Below, piece after piece: positions 45,420 through 56,375 of a stretch of 64,000 nt of DNA. The notes under the pieces are model-generated. The model made no database searches. It saw nothing but the letters and a program-made list of their open reading frames with translations, and was not told the origin of the DNA. The position numbers were made by a program, and so were the translations under genes. Positions within the stretch are counted from its first letter, which is position 1, and the number at the start of each line of letters is the position of its first letter. The DNA is from Pseudomonadota bacterium (GTDB lineage Bacteria; Pseudomonadota; Gammaproteobacteria; Burkholderiales; Rhodocyclaceae), in NCBI GenBank assembly GCA_018240785.1, contig JAFEFC010000038.1:1-64000 (forward strand). Reading direction: 5' to 3'.

Positions 45420-45448
45420 ACTATACGTGGCGAGGCCGGGAATGTCAA
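45420..45448 (-). promoter_or_regulatory. Sigma-70 promoter of rplU-rpmA
   Basis: On the minus strand a perfect -35 TTGACA (45443-45448) and a -10 TATAGT (45420-45425) are 17 bases apart. Confidence 0.85.
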
Positions 45449-45524
45449 AAAGTCAATACGATCAGGCGCTTCAGCCGGAGATGGCGATGGCCAGCGGAGG
45501 CCGCACGGGGGCCGGGGGGCGGCG

Positions 45525-45725
45525 ATGAGCGACAAGGGCTGGGTGCAGTTCCTGCTGGTCGCGGTGCCGGTGATGTCGCTGGTCGGTTCGTGGCTGGCGT
45601 TGCGCACGGTGGATCGGCTGCGCGGGCGTCGACCGCCGCAGGCCGGCCAGTCGGAGGGGCAGTCGGGCGGCGGGCAGCCGGGCAGGCAATCGGACGCCGC
45701 CGGCAGCGAATCCGACCGGGCTTGA
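45525..45725 (+). CDS. Small single-helix membrane protein
   Basis: 66-residue protein with one N-terminal transmembrane helix (FLLVAVPVMSLVGSWLAL) and a Gln/Gly/Ser-rich soluble tail. GGGGG precedes the ATG. It lies alone between rplU (divergent) and the phosphatase gene. No family is recognised; it may be a real short gene of the Rhodocyclales. Confidence 0.5.
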   Translation: MSDKGWVQFLLVAVPVMSLVGSWLALRTVDRLRGRRPPQAGQSEGQSGGGQPGRQSDAAGSESDRA

Positions 45726-45891
45726 TCCGCTGTCCTGCTGTCCGCAGGCTCCGCGGGCAGCGCCTTCGTGAACTGCGTCACGCCGCCCGCGCGGGCGGCC
45801 GTCCGGCGACCGCGGGCGGCGTCCCTGAAGGCCGGACACTTGGTAATATCCTGCTCCGCCCACCTTCCGTCCGCTCACCACGCCCGCGTTC

Positions 45892-46641
45892 ATGCCGTTC
45901 GCTGCCGAAACCTGCATCGTGCATCACATCGGCGACCGCGCCGAGCAACAGGACCGCGTCGGGCTGTTTCCGCACCCGACGCGGCCGGAAATCCTGCTCG
46001 CGATTCTCGCCGACGGCATGGGGGGGCACTCCGGCGGGGCGATGGCGGCCGAGCAGGTGATCATCAAGGGTCGGCAGAACCTGAACGTGTTCGCGCCGCG
46101 TCACGAGACTGCCGAGCAGTTGCTGGGCAGCTTGATGGCCGATGCGCACACGGCGATACGCCTGACCCGTTTCACCAGCGAGCAGGACCCGCACAGCACG
46201 GCCGTCGCGCTTTTGCTGCAGGGCGACATGGCGATCTGGGCCCATTGCGGCGACTCGCGCCTCTACCACTTTCGTGGCCTCGAGGTCGTCGCGCGCACCG
46301 GCGATCATTCGATCGTCGGAGAACTGCAGCGCACCGGGCGGATCGATGAACGCCAGGCCTTGAGTCATCCGCAGCGCAACGTGTTGCTGTCCTGCCTGGG
46401 CAGCGACCGGGAGCCGCGCATCGAGTACGGCCACGCCCGCGAGCTCTGCGCGGGCCACGCTTTCCTGCTGTGCTCGGACGGACTCTGGGCCTACTTCAGC
46501 GACGACGAGCTGGCGCGAGTGCTGCATGAGCACTCCGCGCGCGTGGCTGCCGAGACCTTGCTCAAGCAGGCCAGGGAGCGTGCGGCCGGCAGCGGCGACA
46601 ACATTTCCCTGGTCGTCGTCAAGCTGGTGCCGCGGCGCTAG
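45892..46641 (+). CDS. PP2C-type serine/threonine phosphatase
   Basis: 249-residue metal-dependent phosphatase of the PPM/Stp family. It keeps ADGMGGHSGG (metal-binding Asp and Gly), HCGDSRLY, GDHS and the late SGDNISLVVV motif with its Asp. The first motif RAEQQDRVG has Gln-Gln-Asp where Asn-Glu-Asp is common. No partner kinase is encoded alongside. Upstream DNA at 45782-45799 contains a perfect GC-rich palindrome, possibly a terminator for the preceding small gene. Confidence 0.88.
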   Translation: MPFAAETCIVHHIGDRAEQQDRVGLFPHPTRPEILLAILADGMGGHSGGAMAAEQVIIKGRQNLNVFAPRHETAEQLLGSLMADAHTAIRLTRFTSEQDPHSTAVALLLQGDMAIWAHCGDSRLYHFRGLEVVARTGDHSIVGELQRTGRIDERQALSHPQRNVLLSCLGSDREPRIEYGHARELCAGHAFLLCSDGLWAYFSDDELARVLHEHSARVAAETLLKQARERAAGSGDNISLVVVKLVPRR

Positions 46642-46740
46642 CTCCCCACCTGCGGACGGCGCCGATCCGGACAACGGACGCGCGCGAGGTGGTGCCTCTG
46701 CCATGTGGGTGCTGCAATGCACCATTAAGGAAAAGCCTTA

Positions 46741-46768
46741 TTGCGCCTGAATCGGCAGCCGCTATGAT
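46741..46768 (+). promoter_or_regulatory. Probable promoter of the pnt operon
   Basis: TTGCGC (46741-46746) and TATGAT (46763-46768) are 16 bases apart, about 120 bases before pntAA. A small TAAGG/CCTTA inverted repeat lies just upstream. Confidence 0.4.
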
Positions 46769-46887
46769 CCCCGTAGCGGATGCCGTGCCCCATTCTGGTG
46801 CATGGCATGCCAAAGCAATCTTCCGGGCGCGGCGTGTTTCCTGTCGTCCCGAATTTCTGTTCTGAACCACTAGGAAGGAGTGCGCCC

Positions 46888-48012
46888 ATGCCTCTGGTCA
46901 TCGGAGTGCTAGCGGAGACGGCTCCGGGCGAACGGCGTTTGTCGGTCGTGCCGGACGTCGTCAAGAAATACCTGGGCCTGGGGGCCCAGGTGGTGCTGCA
47001 AAGGGGCGCGGGTACGCCTGCGCATTTTCGCGATGGGGATTTTTCCGGCGTGACCTTCGCCGACACCGGCATGGAAGTTTGCGCGCAGGCCGATGTCGTG
47101 TTCTGCGTGCAGCCGCCGTCGAACGAGGCGATCGCCGCGCTGAAGCCGGGCGCGGTGCTGATCGGGCTGCTGCAGCCATGGAGCAGCGCCGATCGCGCCA
47201 GGACGTTCCAGGAAAAGCAGCTCACCACCTTCGCCCTCGAGCTGCTGCCGCGCATCTCGCGCGCGCAGAGCATGGACGCGCTGTCGTCGCAGGGCGCGGT
47301 GGCCGGCTACGAGTGCGCGCTGATCGCCGCCGACCATTCGCCGAAGTTCTTCCCGATGCTCACCTACGCGGCCGGCACCATCCGCCCGGCCAAGGTGCTG
47401 GTGATCGGCGCCGGCGTTGCCGGCCTGCAGGCGATCGCCACCGCGCGCCGCATCGGCGCCATGGTGGAAGCCTACGACGTGCGTCCCGAGACGCGCGAGC
47501 AGATCGAATCACTGGGCGCGAAGTTCGTCGATACCGGCGTGTCGGCGGCCGGCGCGGGCGGCTATGCGCGCGAGCTCACCGACGAGGAGAAGGCGAAGCA
47601 GGCCGAGCGCCTGGCGAAGGCGGTGGCGCAGTGCGATGCGCTGATCACCACCGCGGCCATCCCCGGCAAGAAGGCTCCGCGCATCATCACCGCCGACATG
47701 GTTGCGAAGATGAAGCCGGGTGCGGTGGTCGTCGATATGGCGGCGGAGACCGGCGGCAACGTCGAAGGCACGGTGGCGGGCGAGAAGACCTGGATCGGCG
47801 ACGCGCTGGTCATCGGTCCCACCAACATCCCGAGCCGCATGCCGGTGCATGCTTCCGAGATGTACGCCAAGAACCTGTTCAACTTCATTTCGCCCTTCAT
47901 CAAGGACGGCGCGCTGGCGCTCGACTGGGAAGACGAAGTGGTCGCCGGAACCTGTCTCATCCACGCGGGCGAAGTGCGCCACGCCGGGGTGAAGCAGGTG
48001 CTGGGCCTGTAA
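46888..48012 (+). CDS. pntAA: NAD(P) transhydrogenase subunit alpha, part 1
   Basis: 374-residue soluble NAD(H)-binding domain I of proton-translocating transhydrogenase. It shows RISRAQSMDALSSQ, the Rossmann motif VIGAGVAGLQA, and the TGGYARELTDEE-like mobile loop (here GAGGYARELTDEE). The alpha chain is split in two genes (Rhodospirillum arrangement). An AGGAAGGAG site precedes the start. The complex uses proton motive force to reduce NADP with NADH. Confidence 0.95.
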   Translation: MPLVIGVLAETAPGERRLSVVPDVVKKYLGLGAQVVLQRGAGTPAHFRDGDFSGVTFADTGMEVCAQADVVFCVQPPSNEAIAALKPGAVLIGLLQPWSSADRARTFQEKQLTTFALELLPRISRAQSMDALSSQGAVAGYECALIAADHSPKFFPMLTYAAGTIRPAKVLVIGAGVAGLQAIATARRIGAMVEAYDVRPETREQIESLGAKFVDTGVSAAGAGGYARELTDEEKAKQAERLAKAVAQCDALITTAAIPGKKAPRIITADMVAKMKPGAVVVDMAAETGGNVEGTVAGEKTWIGDALVIGPTNIPSRMPVHASEMYAKNLFNFISPFIKDGALALDWEDEVVAGTCLIHAGEVRHAGVKQVLGL

Positions 48013-48024
48013 GGAGGAGCCGAA

Positions 48025-48327
48025 ATGGAAGGCTTTGCTGCAATCTACATCTTCATGCTGGCTGCATTCACCGGCTATGAGGTCATCTCGCGCGTGCCGG
48101 TGATCCTGCACACGCCGCTGATGTCGGGCTCGAACTTCGTGCACGGCGTGGTGCTGGTCGGTGCGATGGTGGTGCTCGGTCATGCCGATCCCAACGAGCC
48201 GGTGCAACTGGCGATCGGCTTCGTCGCGGTGTTCCTCGGTGCGGCCAACGCCGCCGGTGGCTATGTGGTGACCGAGCGCATGCTGGCGATGTTCAAGGGT
48301 GGCAACAGGAAGGAAGGGGGCGCGTAA
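48025..48327 (+). CDS. pntAB: NAD(P) transhydrogenase subunit alpha, part 2
   Basis: 100-residue membrane subunit with three helices, forming part of domain II. FTGYEVISRVPVILHTPLMSG is the family signature, cut here after GYEVISRVPVILHTPLM. It lies 12 bases after pntAA with AAGGAGG upstream, and ends directly at the pntB start. Confidence 0.94.
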   Translation: MEGFAAIYIFMLAAFTGYEVISRVPVILHTPLMSGSNFVHGVVLVGAMVVLGHADPNEPVQLAIGFVAVFLGAANAAGGYVVTERMLAMFKGGNRKEGGA

Positions 48328-49704
48328 ATGGTCAACGGCTTCATTCAGGCGTCCTACTTCGTCGTCGCCGTGGTGTTCATCCTCGGCCTGAAGGCGATGA
48401 GCTCGCCGGTCACGGCGCGCAAAGGTATCGTGTGGGCAGGCTACGCGATGGTCGCGGCCACCGTGGTCACCTTCTTCACGCCCGGCCTGGGCAACGTCGG
48501 CCTGATGGTGCTGGCGATCGTGAGCGGCGGCGCGGTGGCGTGGTGGTCGGGCAAGACGGTCAAGATGACCGACATGCCGCAGATGGTCGCCATCTACAAC
48601 GGCATGGGTGGCGGCGCCGCGGCGGCGATCGCGGCGCTGGAGTTCGCGCGCGGCGAGGTGCATGGCACGGTCGCGGCCACGCTGGCGGTGCTCGGCGCGC
48701 TGATCGGCTCGGTGGCCTTCTCCGGCTCGTGCATCGCCTTCGCCAAGCTGCAGGGCATCATGCAGAAGGCCTGGCGGTTGCCGGCACAGAACCAGGTCAA
48801 CATGGGCCTCGCTGCGTTGGCGGTGCTGCTCGGGCTGGGCATCATCATGTCCGACACGCCGGCGTCCTTCCTCGTCGTGCTGTTCTTCATCGTCGCGCTG
48901 GCGCTCGGCGTGGTCCTCACCAGTCCGATCGGCGGCGCCGACATGCCGGTGGTGATCTCGCTGCTGAACGCCTTCACCGGCCTCGCGGTCGGCTTCGAAG
49001 GCTATGTGCTGGGCAACCCGGCGCTGATCGTGGCCGGCATCGTGGTGGGCGCCTCGGGCACGCTGCTCACGCAACTGATGGCGAAGGCGATGAACCGCCC
49101 GATCACCAACGTGATCTTCACCCCGATCACCGGTGCTGCGGCAGGCGGCGGCGAGGCGGTCGAAGGCACGATGAAGGAGTTCTCGTCGCTGGATGCCGCG
49201 TCGGTGATGCGCTACGCCTCCAAGGTCATCATCGTGCCGGGCTACGGCATGGCGGTGGCGGGTGCGCAACACAAGGTGTGGGAAATGGCGCAACTGCTGG
49301 AAGAAGGTGGCGTCGAGGTGGTGTTCGCCATCCACCCGGTGGCGGGCCGCATGCCGGGACACATGAACGTGCTGCTGGCCGAGGCGGGCGTGCCCTACGA
49401 CAAGATCTTCGACCTCGAGGAGATCAACGCCGACTTCGCCCAGGCCGACGTGGCGCTGGTGATCGGCGCGAACGACGTGGTCAACCCGGTCGCGCGTACC
49501 GACAAGTCGAGCCCGATCTATGGCATGCCGATCCTGAACGCCGACATGGCGCAGAACGTCATCGTCGTGAAGCGCGGCAAGGGCGCGGGTTACTCGGGCA
49601 TCGAGAACGCGCTGTTCTACAAGGACAACTGCCGCATGCTGTACGGCAGCGCGCAGCAGGCCATCGGTGAGGTCATCCAGCATGTGAAGGCGCTGGAGGC
49701 ATGA
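48328..49704 (+). CDS. pntB: NAD(P) transhydrogenase subunit beta
   Basis: 458-residue subunit. Eight or nine membrane helices in the first 260 residues complete the proton channel; the last 180 residues are the NADP-binding domain III with IIVPGYGMAVAGAQ, HPVAGRMPGHMNVLLAEA and GANDVVNPVA motifs. Start and stop are contiguous with pntAB and overlap the next gene by 4 bases. Confidence 0.95.
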   Translation: MVNGFIQASYFVVAVVFILGLKAMSSPVTARKGIVWAGYAMVAATVVTFFTPGLGNVGLMVLAIVSGGAVAWWSGKTVKMTDMPQMVAIYNGMGGGAAAAIAALEFARGEVHGTVAATLAVLGALIGSVAFSGSCIAFAKLQGIMQKAWRLPAQNQVNMGLAALAVLLGLGIIMSDTPASFLVVLFFIVALALGVVLTSPIGGADMPVVISLLNAFTGLAVGFEGYVLGNPALIVAGIVVGASGTLLTQLMAKAMNRPITNVIFTPITGAAAGGGEAVEGTMKEFSSLDAASVMRYASKVIIVPGYGMAVAGAQHKVWEMAQLLEEGGVEVVFAIHPVAGRMPGHMNVLLAEAGVPYDKIFDLEEINADFAQADVALVIGANDVVNPVARTDKSSPIYGMPILNADMAQNVIVVKRGKGAGYSGIENALFYKDNCRMLYGSAQQAIGEVIQHVKALEA

Positions 49705-50159
49705 TGCGCCGCCCGCCGCATACGTTGTCGGCGGGTTGCGCTTCGCGCCTTTCGGGCCGCGCTCCGGGCGGATGTCGCCGCCCGGGCCGCGGCCCGATTT
49801 GCTCGCTGGCCCTGCTGTTGGCCTGCGTCTTCAGCATCGGTGCCTGGGCGCAGGGGGCACCGCCGACAACGCCGCCGGCAGAGTCGCCTGCTGCCCGTTC
49901 CGCCGCAACGAAGGGGAGCAAGGCCGGCGCTCCGCCGGCGAAGGCGCCCGCCCGCCCCGAATGGCGCGACACCACCGGCTACCGCTTTCCGGCAGTCGGC
50001 AAGACGGTGACCGACATGCAGAACGCCGCGCACGCGATGCGCCTGCGCGAGTACTGCGCCGATGCGCGCGTCAAGGACGTATTCGTGCGCGAGCGGCTCG
50101 AGCGCTTCAGCGCGATCACCGGACGCAAGGAGACCTGTCGGACGCTGCTCGATTATTGA
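49701..50159 (+). CDS. Exported protein of unknown function
   Basis: 152-residue protein with an Arg-rich leader, a signal-type hydrophobic segment (ICSLALLLACVFSIGAWAQ), a Pro/Ala-rich linker and a compact C-terminal part of about 65 residues with two cysteines (REYCADARVKDVF and KETCRTLLDY). The start overlaps the pntB stop (ATGA), so it is in the pnt transcript; ATG 49704 or a later start may be used. No family is recognised. Confidence 0.65.
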   Translation: MMRRPPHTLSAGCASRLSGRAPGGCRRPGRGPICSLALLLACVFSIGAWAQGAPPTTPPAESPAARSAATKGSKAGAPPAKAPARPEWRDTTGYRFPAVGKTVTDMQNAAHAMRLREYCADARVKDVFVRERLERFSAITGRKETCRTLLDY

Positions 50160-50234
50160 GTCACCCAGCGCGAGGGGCAGGCGCGCGCAGCGCATCGTCG
50201 GCGGGAGTGGGTGTCGGAATTTCTTACACCTGAC

Positions 50235-52364
50235 TCAGGTGCGGGAGGCGAGAAATACGTCGAAGGCGGCAGCGCTCATCGGCCGCCCGAACAAGGGCCC
50301 CTGCTGCAGGTGACAGTCGAGCGCGCACAGGAAAGCCTGCTGCGCCTCGTCGGTGACGCCGCGCGCGTACACTTCCAGGCCAAGCGGCGTGGCCATGCTG
50401 GCGATTGCTTCGACGATGGCTTCGTCCTGCTCCTGGCGGCCGACGCCCCGTACGAGGGCGGGGTGCAGTTTGAGCGCGCGCAAGGGGTGGCGCTTGAGCC
50501 GCGGGATCGAACACAGGCCGCGGCCGAAGTCGTCGATGGCGAGCCGCACGCCGCGCCCGGCCAGCTCCTTCAGCATGCCGGCGAGCACGGGAGAATCTTC
50601 CTCCAGCACCTGCTCGTCGAGATCGAGCTCGAGGCAGTGCGGCGGCAGGCCGCTGGCGGCCAGCGCGGCGGACACGCCCGCGAACAGGTCGCCCTGCTGC
50701 ACATGCTCGATGGCGATGTTGACCGTGACCACGAGGGGCTGCCCTTGGGATTGCGGCCAGTTGCGCGCGAGCCGGCAGGCGGCTTGCAGTGCCCAGTCGC
50801 CGAGGCGGGCGATCAGGCTGCCGTCGCGCACGGCACCGATGAAGCGGCTGTACGGGATCTGCCCGAGGCGCGGATGATTCCAGCGCAGCAGCGCTTCGCC
50901 GGCGCGGATGTGGCCGTCGCGCGCATCGACCAGCGGCTGGAAGTGAAGCTCGAGCTGCTGGCGCTCGAGCGCGTGGCGCAGTCCCGCGGCGAAGTGGTGG
51001 CGCTCGACGTCGGCGCGATCTGCCTCGGGGTGGTACAGGCGGATGCGGTTGCGGCCGAGGCGCCGTGCGTGATCGAGCGCCGCGCGGGCGCAGCCGAGCA
51101 TGGCGTCGAGCGTTTGAGCGTCCTGCGGAAACAGCGCGATGCCGATGCTGGCGGTGAGCGATATCGTGCTCCCCGCGGCCGCGACGGGGTGTTCAAGTGC
51201 GTGGCGCAGGCCTTCCGCACATCGCTCGGCTTCGCCGACGTGGTCGACATCGGGCAGCAGCACCATGAAGTTGTCGCTGCGTTCGCGCGCGATGATGCCG
51301 TCCGGGCCGAGTGCTGCGGCGAGGCGCTGGGCCGCCAGCCGCAGCGCGGTGTCGCCCACGCGGTCGCCGAGCTCGCGGTTTACCGTCTTGAAGCCGTCGA
51401 GGTCGATGCGCATCACGGCGAGGCTGCAGCGCCGCTGGCGCGCACGCGCCGTCGCGTCGGCAAAGCGCGCTTCGAACAGGCTGCGGTTGGGCAGGCCGGT
51501 GAGCAGGTCGTGGCTGTTGAGGTACATCGCGCTCGTGTCGGCACGTGCACCTGGGCTGGCGGTCGATGGGTTCGCGATCGACAGCGGAACGGCGGGTGCA
51601 GCGGCAGGGCTTGCACACCCCTTGCCGCGCGGGGGGGCATCCTGCAGCAGCAGCAGGCGCCAGCCGGCGCGGGGGCCCGGCAGGACATGGGCCGGCGTAT
51701 CACGCTGCGCGCTGCCGACGCGCACCTGCGCAAGGGGCGGCGCGCCCGGCTCGGGCCACACGATGTGCATGCACGCGCTCGCCAGGTGTCCGATGGCGTC
51801 CTCGCGCGCGACGCCGAGCATGCGCAAGGCGGCGGCGTTGGCGGCGTTGATCCTGCCCTCGGCGTCCACCACGATGAGCGGCTGCGCCAGCGCGCCGGCG
51901 AGCCGGGGCCAGATCGCATCGTAGGGTGCGGGGGGCTCGCCATCGGACGCGGGCGGCGCGCCGGGGCTGAGGATCAGCGCATGAATGCCTGGGCGAAGCC
52001 GCGCCGCGGCGATGAAGCGGAAATCGCGCGTGCCGCCGTCGGGCAGGGCGATGCTCAGGCTGCCACGCGTTTCACCGTGAATGAAGAGGCGCGCACGTGC
52101 GTCGAGGAAGGCGCGCTCGGACGGGAAGAGATCGGCCAGCGGGCGGCCGGCGACCTGCCGGTAATCCCGTCCCAGCAGCCGGCAGGCGGCGCCGTTGGCG
52201 TCGAGGATCACCTCGTCGCCGGTGATGACCAAGCCTTCGTCGAGCAGCTCGAGGAGGGCCAGGTAAACGCCGGTTTCCGCGCCCTCCGAGAGGTCGGGCA
52301 CGAAAGGATCGGCAGCATCGTCTTTGCCCTGGGGGCGTCCGGCGGGGTTCACGGGCAGCAGCAT
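50235..52364 (-). CDS. PAS-GGDEF-EAL protein with degenerate active sites
   Basis: 709-residue protein: two PAS-like domains (about 35-130 and 150-235), a GGDEF domain (about 285-440) and an EAL domain (about 455-705). The cyclase motif is replaced by RERSDNF. In the EAL domain, GEALLRW and IDDFG are kept, but LKID is LKLH and AEGVE is ARGVT, so key metal/catalytic residues are lost. It is probably a c-di-GMP-binding or signalling scaffold rather than an enzyme. No N-terminal membrane helix is seen. Confidence 0.85.
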   Translation of the reverse strand: MLLPVNPAGRPQGKDDAADPFVPDLSEGAETGVYLALLELLDEGLVITGDEVILDANGAACRLLGRDYRQVAGRPLADLFPSERAFLDARARLFIHGETRGSLSIALPDGGTRDFRFIAAARLRPGIHALILSPGAPPASDGEPPAPYDAIWPRLAGALAQPLIVVDAEGRINAANAAALRMLGVAREDAIGHLASACMHIVWPEPGAPPLAQVRVGSAQRDTPAHVLPGPRAGWRLLLLQDAPPRGKGCASPAAAPAVPLSIANPSTASPGARADTSAMYLNSHDLLTGLPNRSLFEARFADATARARQRRCSLAVMRIDLDGFKTVNRELGDRVGDTALRLAAQRLAAALGPDGIIARERSDNFMVLLPDVDHVGEAERCAEGLRHALEHPVAAAGSTISLTASIGIALFPQDAQTLDAMLGCARAALDHARRLGRNRIRLYHPEADRADVERHHFAAGLRHALERQQLELHFQPLVDARDGHIRAGEALLRWNHPRLGQIPYSRFIGAVRDGSLIARLGDWALQAACRLARNWPQSQGQPLVVTVNIAIEHVQQGDLFAGVSAALAASGLPPHCLELDLDEQVLEEDSPVLAGMLKELAGRGVRLAIDDFGRGLCSIPRLKRHPLRALKLHPALVRGVGRQEQDEAIVEAIASMATPLGLEVYARGVTDEAQQAFLCALDCHLQQGPLFGRPMSAAAFDVFLASRT

Positions 52365-52486
52365 CGAGAAGGCTTGAGGGGATATCCGGCGAGGATCTGG
52401 ATGCAGGATATCCGAGCCCGTGCAGGCCTTAGCCCCGAATAACCGGGTTCGCGGGGCCTAATTCAACCGCTTGGCTACGGCCAGGT

Positions 52487-53929
<1,443 letters not shown>

Positions 53930-54029
53930 GGGGGCCTTTCTGGTCGGCAGCCGCGGAGGGCTGCGCGGATTGGAAAGCCGTAATTATACACGCAGCAGAA
54001 AAGCGTTTCGGGTCAGGGGTTTCCGAGTG

Positions 54030-55124
54030 CTATTTCTTCAACGCGAGATAGGCGGTGACTTCCTCGCGATCGTGATAGAGCTGCTTGATGCGAAGTTCGT
54101 ACGGCCCGACGCTGTGCAGCCGCTTCTGGATCAGGTTGCGGCACTGCTCCACCGCCTCGAGGCGGCGCTTCATCGGCAGCTTGAGGTTGAAGATCGTGCG
54201 CCGGCACTTGCCGGTGGCGATCCATTCCGCCATCAGCGAGGCGATGCGGCTGGGCTGCTCGACCATGTCGCACACCATCCAGTCGACCGGGCGCGGCGGC
54301 CGCCAGGTGAAGCCGTCGGCGCGGATGTGCTCGACCATCTCGGTGGCCATCACGTTGTCGCGCAGCGGGCCGTTGTCGATGGCGATCACGCGCAGGCCAC
54401 GATTGACCAGTTGCCAGGTCCAGCCGCCGGGCGCTGCGCCGAGGTCGACCGCACGCTGGCCGGCGCGCAGCAGCGATTCGCGCTCCTCGTCCGACAGCAG
54501 GGTGGCGAAGGCTTCGGCCAGCTTCAGCGTCGAGCGGCTCGGTGCGTTCGACGGCATGCGCAGGCGCGGCACGCCCATCACCCAGGGCGAAGCCTGGCCG
54601 GGCATTTCGGCGGCGAGCCAGGCGGTGGTGGCGTCGCTGAACAGCACGTGCAGCACTGGCAGCCCGGTACGGCTGGTGCGCAGCGCGCTGGCCTTCTCGA
54701 GTTCGCGCGACAGCGGTTCGGCGAAGCGGCGGCAGAAGCCCGATTGCTGCTTGGCGACGTCCGTGTCGGGCGTCTCGAGCACGACGCCGCTGAAGCGCTG
54801 GCCGGAAGCCTTCACCGCCGCGACGATGGGGGTGGCGCGGTCGCGCTCGGGCAGGCCCTCCACGCGGCCGAACCACGGCAGCAACTGGCGCGCGAACACC
54901 GGGCGGCGCCAGTCGGTGGCCTCGCCGAGGGCGGCGAGGGGCACCGGCTCGAAGGTTTCATAGACGACGTAGCCGGTGTCGGGCAGGGCGCGAACGTAGC
55001 CGATCAGGCCGGCATCGGCAGCGATCTCGTCGATTTCGGCGGCAAGTTCCTTCTCGAAGCCGGCGCGACAGTAGCCGATGAGGCCGGAAACGGAAAGGCT
55101 GGAGCCGGGGGCGTGATTGGACAT
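54030..55124 (-). CDS. rlmM: 23S rRNA C2498 2'-O-methyltransferase RlmM
   Basis: 364-residue SAM-dependent enzyme. The N-terminal half is a THUMP-like RNA-binding region; the C-terminal RrmJ-like domain has the SAM motif VDLGAAPGGWTWQLV, then DNGPL, CDMVEQP and the K-D-K-E-type lysine in NLKLPMKRR. It methylates C2498 of 23S rRNA. The gene is divergent from the aldo-keto reductase. Confidence 0.92.
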   Translation of the reverse strand: MSNHAPGSSLSVSGLIGYCRAGFEKELAAEIDEIAADAGLIGYVRALPDTGYVVYETFEPVPLAALGEATDWRRPVFARQLLPWFGRVEGLPERDRATPIVAAVKASGQRFSGVVLETPDTDVAKQQSGFCRRFAEPLSRELEKASALRTSRTGLPVLHVLFSDATTAWLAAEMPGQASPWVMGVPRLRMPSNAPSRSTLKLAEAFATLLSDEERESLLRAGQRAVDLGAAPGGWTWQLVNRGLRVIAIDNGPLRDNVMATEMVEHIRADGFTWRPPRPVDWMVCDMVEQPSRIASLMAEWIATGKCRRTIFNLKLPMKRRLEAVEQCRNLIQKRLHSVGPYELRIKQLYHDREEVTAYLALKK

Positions 55125-55297
55125 CGGAGACTGGAGGCAAGAGGGCGGGGCGCCCGTCGGGCGCAGGTGCGCGCTGCAGTATCATGGCGCGAAGACGCGA
55201 GATGATAAGCGATAAGCCCGCGGGGCGTCGCACGCCGGGCAAGGAATGCCGGGTCTGCAGCGACGTTGCTGCACCCAACACAGGAGAGAAACTGCGT

Positions 55298-56350
55298 ATG
55301 ACCGAACGTGCGATGAGCTACCGGGTGCTGGGCGAGAACGGCCCCAGGGTGTCGGCGATCTGCCTCGGCACCATGACCTTCGGCCAGCAGAACACGGAAG
55401 CCGAGGCCCACGCCCAGCTCGACCTCGCCGTGGAGCGCGGCATCAACTTCATCGATTGCGCCGAGATCTACCCGGTGCCGACGCGGGGCGAGACGTCGGG
55501 TGCCACCGAGCGCTACATCGGCACCTGGCTCGCCCGTCAGCAGCGCGACAAGCTGGTGATCGCCACCAAGGTCGCCGGCCCCGCGCGTTCATTACCGTGG
55601 ATCCGCGGCGGTCCGGTCGCGCTCGATCGCGCCAACATCCGCGAGGCCGTCGAAGGCAGCCTGCGCCGCTTGCGGACCGACTACATCGACCTCTATCAGT
55701 TGCACTGGCCCGAGCGCAACCAGCCGATCTTCGGCCAATGGCAGTTCGACCCGACGAAGGAGCGCGACTGCGTACCGATCCGCGCCCAGCTCGAGGCGCT
55801 CGCCGAGCTGGTGCAGGAGGGCAAGGTGCGGCATGTCGGCCTGTCCAACGAGCATCCGTGGGGCGTCATGGAGTTCGTGCGCCTGTCGCGCGAGCTGGGC
55901 CTGCCACGGGTGGTGTCGGTCCAGAACGCCTACAGCCTGGTCAATCGCAGCTACGAAGCGGGCCTGGCCGAGATCGGCCATCGCGAGCAGATCAGCCTGC
56001 TGGCGTATTCGCCGCTGGCCTTCGGTCACCTGTCCGGCAAATACCTGGCGGACCCGGCGGCCAAGGGGCGCATCACCCTCTTCGAGCACTTCGGACAACG
56101 CTACTCCAAGCCCAACCTCGTCCCGGCGGTGCAGGCTTACGCGGACCTTGCGCGCGAACACGGGCTCACGCCGGTGCAGCTTGCGCTCGCCTTCGTCTAT
56201 TCGCGCTGGTTCGTTGGCAGCACCATCATCGGCGCCACGACGATGGCGCAACTGGAGCAGAACCTGGCAGCGTGGAACGTGTTGCTGGATGCACCGTTGC
56301 AGGAGGCGATCGACGCGCTGCACCTGCGCTACACCAATCCCGCGCCCTGA
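55298..56350 (+). CDS. NADP(H)-dependent aldo-keto reductase (Tas-like)
   Basis: 350-residue TIM-barrel oxidoreductase close to E. coli Tas. The catalytic Asp and Tyr lie in NFIDCAEIYPVPTRGETSG; the lysine is in VIATKVAGP and the His in YQLHWPER. The NADP-binding STIIGATTMAQLEQN segment is near the C-terminus. The start at 55298 has GGAG 10 bases upstream. The physiological substrate is unknown. Confidence 0.88.
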   Translation: MTERAMSYRVLGENGPRVSAICLGTMTFGQQNTEAEAHAQLDLAVERGINFIDCAEIYPVPTRGETSGATERYIGTWLARQQRDKLVIATKVAGPARSLPWIRGGPVALDRANIREAVEGSLRRLRTDYIDLYQLHWPERNQPIFGQWQFDPTKERDCVPIRAQLEALAELVQEGKVRHVGLSNEHPWGVMEFVRLSRELGLPRVVSVQNAYSLVNRSYEAGLAEIGHREQISLLAYSPLAFGHLSGKYLADPAAKGRITLFEHFGQRYSKPNLVPAVQAYADLAREHGLTPVQLALAFVYSRWFVGSTIIGATTMAQLEQNLAAWNVLLDAPLQEAIDALHLRYTNPAP

Positions 56351-56375
56351 CACGGCGCGAATTTGACGGGGCGCG

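Noticed and set aside
47509-49683. 724-codon open frame on the minus strand
   Set aside because: It is antisense to pntAA, pntAB and pntB and consists of His/Asp/Arg-rich low-complexity sequence.
50211-52442. 743-codon open frame on the plus strand
   Set aside because: It lies opposite the well-supported PAS-GGDEF-EAL gene and has the His/Arg/Gly-rich composition of GC-driven antisense frames; no domain is visible.
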